This document shows, piece after piece, positions 32,973-39,491 of a stretch of 39,491 nt of DNA. The translations under genes were made by a program, and so were the position numbers. Below the pieces are notes generated by a model. It worked only from the letters and a program-made list of their open reading frames with translations. It searched no databases and had not been told where the DNA came from. The DNA lies in assembly GCF_003590855.1 (NCBI RefSeq), contig NZ_QYUP01000112.1:1-39491 (forward strand), in the 5' to 3' direction. Each line of letters starts with the position of its first letter. Position 1 is the first letter of the stretch. Origin of the DNA: Massilia cavernae. Its GTDB lineage: Bacteria > Pseudomonadota > Gammaproteobacteria > Burkholderiales > Burkholderiaceae_D.

Positions 32973-33881
32973 TCAGCGCGGCTCGGGTTCACTTCGGTGC
33001 GCGGCGGCCATGATGGCCTCGACCGCGGGATGGGCGATCTTGCGTTCGTTGGAGATGGCGTAGAACTGGTCGCGCACCTCCGGCACCGGACCGACCACGG
33101 TGGCGCCGAACTGCTCCTTCATGTCGCCGGCCACGATGGCGGAGGCGAAGAACAGGCCGGCGCCGCGGCGGCCGAAGGTGGCGAGCAGGGCGTTGTCGTC
33201 GAACTCGCCGACCACGTCCGGCCGCACCTCCTGCTTCTCGAACCACTCGTCGATCTTGCCGCGCAAGACGTTGCTGCGGGTCGGCAGCAGGAAGGGCGCG
33301 CGGTCGAGGCTGCGCGGGAACCCGGGCGCATGCGCTTTTGCCAGTGCTTCGCTGCCGACCACGATGGTGTCGCTTTCCAGCAGCAGGTGGCTGAACACGC
33401 GCAAGGTGGTGCCGGAACGCACCGGGCGATCGGTCAGCACCAGGTCGAGCTTGTGCAGGGCCAGGTCGGCCAGCAGGCCGTCGAACGGACCTTCGTTGCA
33501 GACCAGCCGCACCTGGGTCGGCAGGTGCATGGTCGCTTCCAGCAGGCGGAAAGCGGCCAGCTTGGGCAGCGAATCGGAGATGCCGACCGTCAGCCGGATG
33601 CGCGCGGTGTCGGCGTCGCCCACCGCTTCCTGCAACTGTTCGCCGAGCAGGAAAATCTGGTCGGCGTACGATAGCGCGGTGCGGCCGGCCTCGGTGAGCA
33701 CAAGGCGCCGTCCCTGCTGGCTGAACAGCGACTTGCCGAGCGATTGTTCCAGCAGGCCCAGCTGGGAACTGACGGTCTGGATCGCCAGCCCCATGCGTGT
33801 GGCGGCGCGCGTGATGCCGCCTTCCTTGGCGACCACCCAGAAATAGTAGAGGTGGCGGAAATTCACGCTGATGTCTTTCAT
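32973..33881 (-). CDS. nhaR: LysR-type regulator NhaR
   Basis: A 302-residue LysR-family activator. The N-terminus VNFRHLYYFWVVAKEGGITRAA with the HLYYFW motif and the C-terminal GEFDDNALLATFG are hallmarks of NhaR, which in E. coli responds to Na+ and activates the antiporter gene nhaA. No antiporter gene is next to it here; instead it is divergent from a DUF475 membrane protein gene, so its target may be different. A GGAAGAG ribosome site is just before the ATG at 33879-33881. Confidence 0.92.
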   Translation of the reverse strand: MKDISVNFRHLYYFWVVAKEGGITRAATRMGLAIQTVSSQLGLLEQSLGKSLFSQQGRRLVLTEAGRTALSYADQIFLLGEQLQEAVGDADTARIRLTVGISDSLPKLAAFRLLEATMHLPTQVRLVCNEGPFDGLLADLALHKLDLVLTDRPVRSGTTLRVFSHLLLESDTIVVGSEALAKAHAPGFPRSLDRAPFLLPTRSNVLRGKIDEWFEKQEVRPDVVGEFDDNALLATFGRRGAGLFFASAIVAGDMKEQFGATVVGPVPEVRDQFYAISNERKIAHPAVEAIMAAAHRSEPEPR

Positions 33882-33985
33882 AACTCTTCCGTTTTTACGA
33901 AGTAAGATTCAATTATCTCCTATTTTTAAATTGGTGTCCGGGGGGCTATACTGCTGCCCACTGAATAAAAATTGGGGAGCATTAC
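33882..33985. promoter_or_regulatory. Divergent control region between nhaR and the DUF475 gene
   Basis: This 104-base AT-rich gap holds a TATACT -10-like box for the plus strand (33947-33952) with a weak -35, TTTAAA (33925-33930). CAATT (33910-33914) and AATTG (33929-33933) form an interrupted palindrome that could be a LysR-type binding site. GGGGAG before the DUF475 ATG is its ribosome site. Confidence 0.4.
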
Positions 33986-35029
33986 ATGAAGCATTTCAGG
34001 ATTTCATTCATCGTCACCTTCTTCTGCCTGGTGGCAGCAGGCTGGTGGGGATACAACAACGCCGGCATCGGCGGCGCCATGACCGCGCTGGGCATTGCGA
34101 TCATCCTCGGCGTGATGGAAGTATCGCTGTCCTTCGATAACGCGGTGGTCAACGCCTCGGTGCTGAAAGACTGGGACGAGTTCTGGAAGAAGCTGTTCCT
34201 GGGCCTCGGCATCATCATCGCCGTGTTCGGCATGCGCCTCGTGTTCCCGCTGGTGATCGTGGCCGTGGCCGCGGACCTGGGCATGACTGAAGTGTGGAGC
34301 CTGGCGATCACCGATCCGAAGGCGTTCTCCACCCACCTGACCAACCACCACGCGGAAGTGGCGGCCTTCGGCGGCATGTTCCTGCTGCTGGTGTTCCTGA
34401 ACTTCCTGTTCGACCACGAGAAGGAGCACCACTGGCTGGGCCACTTCGAAGAAAAGCTTGGCTCGCTGGGCAAGGTATCGTCGATCGCGGTGATGATCTC
34501 GCTGGCGACGCTGATGGCCAGCATGTCGCTGGTCGAGGAAGCGCAGAAGATGATCGTGCTGATCGCCGGCCTGTGGGGCATCATGATCTACGTCGGCGTC
34601 GACATGATTTCCAGCCTGCTTGAGAAGGAAGAAGCGGGCGGCGGCGAGATGGGCGACATGGTCAAGCGCGGCGGTATCGGCGGCTTCATGTACCTCGAAG
34701 TGCTGGATGCGTCGTTCTCGTTCGACGGCGTGATCGGCGCGTTCGCGATCACCAGCGACGTCGTGATCATCATGCTGGGCCTGGCGATCGGCGCGATGTT
34801 CGTGCGTTCGATGACCGTGTACCTGGTCGACAAGGGCACGCTCGACCAGTACGTCTACCTGGAGCACGGCGCGCACTACGCGATCGGTATCCTGGCCGCG
34901 ATCATGTTGGTAAGTATGAAGTTCCACATCCCGGAAATCTTCACCGGCCTGATTGGCGTGGCCTTCATCGTCGCTTCGCTGTGGTCGTCGGTCCAATACA
35001 ACCGCAAGCAAAAACTGCTGGAGGCTTGA
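33986..35029 (+). CDS. DUF475 (TerC-related) membrane protein
   Basis: A 347-residue integral membrane protein with about nine helices. It has the two acidic repeats of the TerC/DUF475 group: VMEVSLSFDNAVVNASVL in the first half and YLEVLDASFSFDGVIGAFA in the second, each with Glu and Asp residues inside a helix that could bind a metal ion. Several TerC/Alx relatives export Mn2+, so metal efflux is a reasonable guess, not a demonstrated function. No other tellurite-resistance (ter) genes are nearby. It is divergent from nhaR and followed by a hairpin. Confidence 0.9.
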   Translation: MKHFRISFIVTFFCLVAAGWWGYNNAGIGGAMTALGIAIILGVMEVSLSFDNAVVNASVLKDWDEFWKKLFLGLGIIIAVFGMRLVFPLVIVAVAADLGMTEVWSLAITDPKAFSTHLTNHHAEVAAFGGMFLLLVFLNFLFDHEKEHHWLGHFEEKLGSLGKVSSIAVMISLATLMASMSLVEEAQKMIVLIAGLWGIMIYVGVDMISSLLEKEEAGGGEMGDMVKRGGIGGFMYLEVLDASFSFDGVIGAFAITSDVVIIMLGLAIGAMFVRSMTVYLVDKGTLDQYVYLEHGAHYAIGILAAIMLVSMKFHIPEIFTGLIGVAFIVASLWSSVQYNRKQKLLEA

Positions 35030-35038
35030 TCCTGCAAG

Positions 35039-35067
35039 GCCGGTTCGACCCGCGCGGTTGAACCGGC
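35039..35067. terminator. Hairpin after the DUF475 gene
   Basis: GCCGGTTCGACC (35039-35050) pairs with GGTTGAACCGGC (35056-35067) over 12 base pairs, one G-T, with a CGCGC loop. It starts ten bases after the stop codon. No T-run follows, so termination strength is uncertain. Confidence 0.6.
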
Positions 35068-35074
35068 ATCCGCA

Positions 35075-35184
35075 TACAGTGCGCAGCGCGTATTGCATCG
35101 GCAAGTGAAGTTTTTCCCTGCCCGGTTACCGGACGTGGACAGGGGGGACTTCAGAGGCTGGTGCGATACGCGCTGCGCATTGTG
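35075..35184. other. Nested inverted-repeat element, possibly a structured RNA
   Basis: Outer arms 35075-35097 and 35162-35184 are complementary over 23 positions (20 exact in the DNA, more with G-U pairs). Inside, GAAGTTTTTCCCTG (35107-35120) pairs with CAGGGGGGACTTC (35140-35152) with one bulge, and the centre has CCGG TTA CCGG. No open reading frame explains it. It may be a structured RNA, a repeat-derived element or a cruciform. The region 35030-35266 contains no gene. Confidence 0.55.
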
Positions 35185-35211
35185 CGTTTACGGCCCGTAT
35201 GTCCAAACCGC

Positions 35212-35261
35212 TTGACAGCCTGGTTCAAAGAGTCTAGTGTATTAATCAACTAATACACTAG
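35212..35261 (+). promoter_or_regulatory. Promoter and palindromic GntR operator
   Basis: A perfect inverted repeat, CTAGTGTATTA (35234-35244) and TAATACACTAG (35251-35261), with a six-base centre, ends five bases before the gntR ATG. A consensus TTGACA (35212-35217) lies upstream, and the -10 region (TAGTGT, 35235-35240, 17-base spacing) falls inside the palindrome. YtrA-type GntR regulators usually repress their own operon through such sites, so binding here would block the promoter. Confidence 0.8.
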
Positions 35262-35266
35262 GCATC

Positions 35267-35665
35267 ATGTCCACACATCCCGCCCACCTGTTTTCAATCG
35301 CCACCGGGTCATCCGAGCCGATCTACCGGCAGCTGGTCGACCAGGCCCAGCGCCTTGTCGCCGGCCGCCAGCTCGCGCCCGGCGACGCCATGCCTTCCGT
35401 GCGCGAGGTCGCGCAAGCGCTCGCGCTCAACCCGATGACCGTATCGAAGGCCTACGGCATCCTCGAACTCGAAGGTGTCCTGACGCGCAAGCGCGGCATG
35501 GGCATGTTCGTCGCGGATGCGCCGAAGGGCACGCATAGTGTGGCCAGCCGCATCGAGCTGCTGCGGCCCACGCTGGCGCGCGCCGCGCTGGAGGCGCGCC
35601 AGCTGGAACTCGATCACGACACCGTTCTCTCTCTTTTCACCAAACTACTCAAGGAAAAACCATGA
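35267..35665 (+). CDS. GntR family regulator, YtrA subfamily
   Basis: A 132-residue repressor: a winged-helix domain (about 18-85) with PIYRQLVDQAQRLVAGRQL, DAMPSVREVAQALALNPMTV and the wing VLTRKRGMGMFVA, followed by a short helical tail (about 90-130). The short tail in place of a ligand domain is the YtrA type, which usually controls a linked ABC transporter, as here. Its stop overlaps the ABC ATPase start as ATGA. A palindromic operator lies immediately upstream. Confidence 0.94.
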   Translation: MSTHPAHLFSIATGSSEPIYRQLVDQAQRLVAGRQLAPGDAMPSVREVAQALALNPMTVSKAYGILELEGVLTRKRGMGMFVADAPKGTHSVASRIELLRPTLARAALEARQLELDHDTVLSLFTKLLKEKP

Positions 35666-36543
35666 CCGCAGCGATCCTGCATGCGAAAGGCATTTCGACG
35701 TCGTTCTCCGGCAAGTGCGTATTGAATGGCCTTGACTGGGAGGTGAAGCCGGGACAGGTCATCGGCCTGCTGGGCCGCAATGGCACCGGCAAGTCGACGC
35801 TGATCGAGTGCCTGCTGGGGTTGCGCGAGACCGACGCAGGGAAGGTGACGATCAACGGCGAGGATGTGGCCCTGCTGTCGCAAGATACGCGCGCCAGCAT
35901 TGGCTACGTGCCGCAAAAGTCGGACCTGTTCGAGTGGCTGACGCCGAACCAGATGCTGGACTACTTCAAGGCGCTGTACCCGCGCTGGAACGGGGCAAAG
36001 GTCGAAGGACTTTTGGAGCGCTGGGGTTTCACTCCACTGATGCGCAGCAGGGCGATCGGCAAGCTGTCGGGCGGCGAACGCCAGCGCCTGTCGATCATCC
36101 GAGCGCTGGCACACGACCCGTCGCTGCTGGTGCTGGACGAACCGGTGTCGGCGCTCGACCCGGTCGGCCGCCGCGACTTCCTGCGCGAGCTGATCGACGG
36201 CGTGATTGAACGCGATACCACAGTGATCTTCTCGACCCACATCCTGACCGACCTCGAACGCGTGGCGCTTGATGTGGCCTTCCTCAAGGACGGCAAGATC
36301 GCGCTGCAGGGAGGCCTCGACGCGTTGCTGGAAAATGCCCGCCGCGTCGTCGGCCCCACTACGTTGATCGATGGGCTGCCGCTCGGCGGCGACGCCTGGG
36401 GGCGCAGGAAGCGTAGCGGCGACACCACCACCTTCATCGCCTTGAATGATGCGGACGAGCTGGCGGCGCTGGCTGCGCGCGAACCGGCGGTACGCATCGA
36501 TTCGCTGAGCCTCGAAGACCTGTTCGTCGAGGTGACGCGATGA
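35662..36543 (+). CDS. ABC transporter ATP-binding protein
   Basis: A 293-residue ATPase with Walker A GRNGTGKST (38-46), signature LSGGERQRL, Walker B LLVLDEPVSALD and the switch His in STHIL. The C-terminal about 80 residues form an accessory domain of the kind found in export ATPases of YtrB/CcmA type. It overlaps both gntR and the permease gene by four bases, so the three genes are one operon. Substrate unknown; YtrA-linked transporters are often induced by cell-wall or membrane stress. Confidence 0.94.
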   Translation: MTAAILHAKGISTSFSGKCVLNGLDWEVKPGQVIGLLGRNGTGKSTLIECLLGLRETDAGKVTINGEDVALLSQDTRASIGYVPQKSDLFEWLTPNQMLDYFKALYPRWNGAKVEGLLERWGFTPLMRSRAIGKLSGGERQRLSIIRALAHDPSLLVLDEPVSALDPVGRRDFLRELIDGVIERDTTVIFSTHILTDLERVALDVAFLKDGKIALQGGLDALLENARRVVGPTTLIDGLPLGGDAWGRRKRSGDTTTFIALNDADELAALAAREPAVRIDSLSLEDLFVEVTR

Positions 36544-37967
36544 GCCGCGCATTATCCGACTACGCGCTGATATGGCGCACTTCAGTTCCCCCACAGATGG
36601 CGCGCAAGCTGCCGTGGGCCCTGAGTATTTTGTTTACCGCATTCTTCGGCGCGGTAGCGTACACGGTCAGCGAGAACTTGCGAATGATGCGGCTCGCCGC
36701 GGTTCTTGCAATCCTGCCTATCTTCTTGCTTGTGTGGCTGTCTTGGAGTGCATTGGTCGGCGGCGTGGTGCGGCAGGTCACTCCTGGCAACGCGAAGCTG
36801 GTACCGCGCCTGCGCGCCCGCGCCATCCAACTGGTCGGCGTCTGCTGGATTCTGTTCACGCTTGCCATGGCGTTCGGCATTGGCGGCATGTTCGGGAACA
36901 AGGTACTGTGGGCGGCGGGCGCGGGCATATGGCTGGCCGGCGCCGGGTTGGCGAAAATCGGCTTCCAGCAGCGCGGCGGGCTGCTCCAGACGGCGCCAAT
37001 TTTGCTGTTCGTGATTCCCGGGGAACTGCTCAAGGCCCTTCAGGACTTCGCTGCGACGCCAGCCGGCATCGCGGCTTGCGGCGTGCTGCTTGCCGTGGTG
37101 GCGTGGTACGGAAAGGGCTTGATTTTCCCATCCGGCGACCGCCACTTCACGCAGTGTGCAGCCGCGGAAAAGCGCTTGCACAAGTCCCCCGGAAAAACCT
37201 CCGCCGTTATCCCAGAATGGATGGCCCGCGGCGGCGGCCTGTATGCTGCCTGCCTGGCCCGTGTCAGCCGCGGCAGGACCGCGCCGGGCGAAATACTGCT
37301 GCATGCGCTTGGCCCCGCCGCACACTGGAGCGCGTCCGTGAAGCTGCTTGGAGCAGTGCTGTTGGTCGTGCTGGCCTTGAGGATCCTGGTGTGGCCCCTG
37401 GCGGTCAACAGGCCGCTGACGCTGGGGATTGCGAGCGCTTCCGCCGGGTGGGCCTTGCTGGTGATGTTTATCGCCGGCCCGCAGAAGATCATCCAGCGTG
37501 TTTCATCGACGCCGGGCGAGCAGGCTTTGCTGCGGATGACCCCAGCTATTCCGGACATGCATTCATATAACCTGCAGTTTGCAAACGCGTTGTTCCGCCG
37601 CGCGCTGGCCGAATGGTCGCTGTTGGCCGTCGCCCTGGTTGGCGCGTTGCTCATCACGGGGTTGCATTGGAATTTCGTGATGCTGCATGTGGGAGCATGC
37701 TTCCTGGCCTTGCCGGTAACCACGCTGGTGCTGCGCGACTATGCCGCCTCGCCGGAGATTGGAGTCCTGTCCATATCTGGCGCAAGCGTGCTGCTCCTGG
37801 CAGGCGGCCTAATCCCCTTCCTCGTCTTGTACTATATTCCGCCCGCTGGAATTGCAGCGGCCTGCATAGCCATCGGCGTTGCGGTTACCGCCTTCGTTGC
37901 GGCGTCGCGCAGGCGCGCGATGGTGGACGCGCCGCTGGCCTTCCCGGCAGGCCGTCTCGCGGGGTGA
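36540..37967 (+). CDS. ABC transporter membrane protein
   Basis: A 475-residue integral membrane protein with about ten hydrophobic segments, no recognised conserved motif, and no ATPase domain. Operon position directly after the ATPase, with an ATGA overlap, makes it the partner permease. A hydrophilic stretch at about 200-250 lies between the two helical halves. Its stop codon abuts the stop of the convergent gamma-glutamyltransferase gene with no gap. Substrate unknown. Confidence 0.8.
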   Translation: MSRALSDYALIWRTSVPPQMARKLPWALSILFTAFFGAVAYTVSENLRMMRLAAVLAILPIFLLVWLSWSALVGGVVRQVTPGNAKLVPRLRARAIQLVGVCWILFTLAMAFGIGGMFGNKVLWAAGAGIWLAGAGLAKIGFQQRGGLLQTAPILLFVIPGELLKALQDFAATPAGIAACGVLLAVVAWYGKGLIFPSGDRHFTQCAAAEKRLHKSPGKTSAVIPEWMARGGGLYAACLARVSRGRTAPGEILLHALGPAAHWSASVKLLGAVLLVVLALRILVWPLAVNRPLTLGIASASAGWALLVMFIAGPQKIIQRVSSTPGEQALLRMTPAIPDMHSYNLQFANALFRRALAEWSLLAVALVGALLITGLHWNFVMLHVGACFLALPVTTLVLRDYAASPEIGVLSISGASVLLLAGGLIPFLVLYYIPPAGIAAACIAIGVAVTAFVAASRRRAMVDAPLAFPAGRLAG

Positions 37968-39491
37968 TCAATGTCCGCGCTTCTGCACCAGCGCGGTGCC
38001 CACGCCATGCCGCTTGCCTTCGCTGACGGCCATCACCGTGCCATCTGCGTTGAACACGATGGCGTTGGCCGCGCCGATCTCCTCGGGCTTCGCGCTCCAC
38101 TTGTGGCCAAGCTGCTCCAGCGCCTTCGCCTGTTCCGTGCCGGGGAAGCCGGGTTCGACGTCGGTGGTGTCGGCGTTGCGCTGGCTGAGGCGCGGCGCGT
38201 TCAGTGCCTGGTCCATCGGCATGCCGAGGTCGACGTGGTTGACGATGGTCTGCAGGACGGTGGTGATGATGGTCGAGCCGCCCGGGCTGCCGACGGTGAA
38301 CGCCGGCTTGCCGTCGCGTAGCGCGATGGTCGGCGCCATGCTGCTGCGCGGGCGCTTGCCCGCTTCTGGCACGTTCGGATGCGGCGGAGTGAAGTCGAAA
38401 TCGGTCAGCTCGTTATTGAGCAGGAAGCCATAGCCCGGCACACGATGCCGCTGCCGCCCCACGATTCGATGGTGAAGGTGTAGGCCACCACGTTGCCGTC
38501 CTTGTCCGATACGGTCAGATGGGTGGTGTGCGGGCTCTCCGCGTGCGTCCGCTTCGGCTGCGGGCGCAGCGGCATGCTGGGGTCCATCTGGAATGGAAAC
38601 GGGTCGCCCGCGGCTACCTTGGATGCGGCCCGCGCCGGATTGATCTGCGCGCGGCGCTGCGCCGCGAACTCCTTGCTCAGCAAGCCCATGACCGGCACGT
38701 CGACATATTCCGGGTCGCCCGCATACGCGTTGCGGTCGGCGAAGGATAGTCGGCTCGCCTCCAGATAGAGGTGTTCTGCGTTCGCACGCGGCATCGCCTT
38801 GAGGTCGTAGCCTTCCAGGATGTTCAGCGCCTCGCCAATGGCGATGCCGCCGCTGGAGGGCAGCGGCATGCCGTAGATCTCGTAGCCGCGGTAGGTGGTG
38901 CGAACTGGCTGGCGGATGCGCGATTCGTAGTTGGCCAGGTCGGCCATCGTCATGCTGCCGCCGCGGACCTTCACGCCCGCCACCACCGGCGGCTGGTTGA
39001 CCGCGTCGACCATCGCGCGCGCCATGGTGCCGTGGTAGAAGGCCTTGTAGCCCTTGGCCGCGATTTCGCGGTAGGCCCTGGCCATGCCAGGATTGCGCAC
39101 CACATGGCCGACCGGCAGCGCTTTGCCGTCCTTCAGGTACAGCGCGCTGGTGCTGGAAAAGCGGCGGAATTTTGTTTCATTTTCGGTCGTCAGGTGAGAG
39201 AAAATTTCAGTGACGGGAAAGCCCTTCGTTGCCACGCCAATCGCCGGTTGCAGCACCTGCTTGAAGCTCATGGTGCCGTAACGGTTCAAGGCTTCGTGCC
39301 AGCCGCGCACCGTGCCCGGCACGCCGACAGAGGCGCCGCTGGCGACCATCTCCTCGAAGTTCGCCTCGCGCCCGTTCTCCATGAACATCGTGGCCGACGC
39401 GCCCGCAGGCGCGGTCTCGCGGTGGTCGATGGTGATCACGCGCTTTTCCTTGGCCAGGTATACCACCATGAAGCCGCCGCCGCCGATGCCG
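37968..39491 (-). pseudogene. ggt: Gamma-glutamyltransferase gene, frameshifted and 5'-truncated by window end
   Basis: Encodes most of a gamma-glutamyltransferase, a periplasmic enzyme that cleaves glutathione and other gamma-glutamyl compounds after self-processing at a Thr. The frame is open to the window edge (GIGGGGFMVVYL), and the processing site SPHTTHLTVSDKDG is intact, with the nucleophile Thr at 38525-38527. Just after ESWGGSGIV the frame shifts: the family sequence VPGYGFLLNNELTDF continues in another frame. The DNA reads GTGTG at 38439-38443 where GTGGTG is expected, so one G is missing. The second part runs to TGA at 37968 with GSPGGST intact. Either a recent loss of function or a sequencing error. 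Confidence 0.87.

Noticed and set aside
33986..35029. Part of a tellurite-resistance (ter) operon
   Set aside because: DUF475 is TerC-related, but no terA, terB, terD or terE gene is nearby.
37968..38462. Separate small gene at the end of the gamma-glutamyltransferase region
   Set aside because: Its sequence from VPGYGFLLNNEL onwards is the direct continuation of the same enzyme in another frame, so it is one frameshifted gene and not two genes.
1..39491. CRISPR arrays, tRNA or rRNA genes, insertion sequences, integrases
   Set aside because: I looked for evenly spaced direct repeats, tRNA-like ends and transposase motifs and saw none. The repeats present are inverted pairs of REP type.

Overview
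The window is a GC-rich bacterial chromosome segment with dense coding. Gene content and order point to a betaproteobacterium of the order Burkholderiales, most likely Oxalobacteraceae (Massilia/Duganella-like). The main reasons are the cytochrome aa3 locus order (coxB, coxA, a tiny assembly gene, ctaG, DUF2970, coxC, DUF2909, SURF1, an SCO-like gene, ctaA, ctaB, sco1), the pilU-pilT / yggS-proC block, the oxyR-ubiA pair, comF next to bioC, and OxyR with cysteines at 199 and 208. The genus is an inference, since no rRNA gene is present.

Layout. 1-2850: end of a glycolate oxidase operon (glcD partial, glcE, glcF). 2834-3718: a small exported protein, a REP-like inverted repeat and a glutathione peroxidase. 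3715-5913: pilU and pilT on the minus strand, with the peroxidase start overlapping the pilU stop. 6000-7529: yggS and proC. 7564-8575: a yqjD-yqjE-yqjK-like envelope operon. 8678-10544: oxyR and ubiA. 10652-12334: a second PilU-like ATPase followed by the heptose adenylyltransferase gene hldC. 12373-13801: a small accessory patch with a Phd/PIN toxin-antitoxin pair, a decayed SnoaL-like fragment and an intact SnoaL-like gene. 13806-16026: trmL, comF and bioC. 16027-25324: the aa3-type cytochrome c oxidase locus with its heme A and copper assembly factors. 25343-26404: an AI-2E-type membrane protein.

26446-31473 is the most interesting part. A stand-alone H-NOX heme sensor lies between two closely related PAS-GGDEF-EAL-REC proteins and overlaps the start of the second by an ATGA. 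The H-NOX has the heme ligand His104 and the Y-x-S-x-R motif but no distal tyrosine, so it is predicted to sense NO rather than O2. The downstream partner keeps a coiled coil and a phosphorylatable receiver Asp. The upstream copy has lost most of the coiled coil and carries Ala at the receiver phosphoacceptor. This looks like an NO to c-di-GMP module that was duplicated and is diverging. Its position beside the aa3 oxidase locus is suggestive, because NO inhibits heme-copper oxidases.

31490-39491: a second copy of the REP-like repeat in the opposite arrangement, a CorC/HlyC-type protein, nhaR divergent from a DUF475 membrane protein, a strongly nested inverted-repeat element, a YtrA-type GntR/ABC transporter operon with a perfect palindromic operator, and a gamma-glutamyltransferase gene that is frameshifted and runs off the window end.
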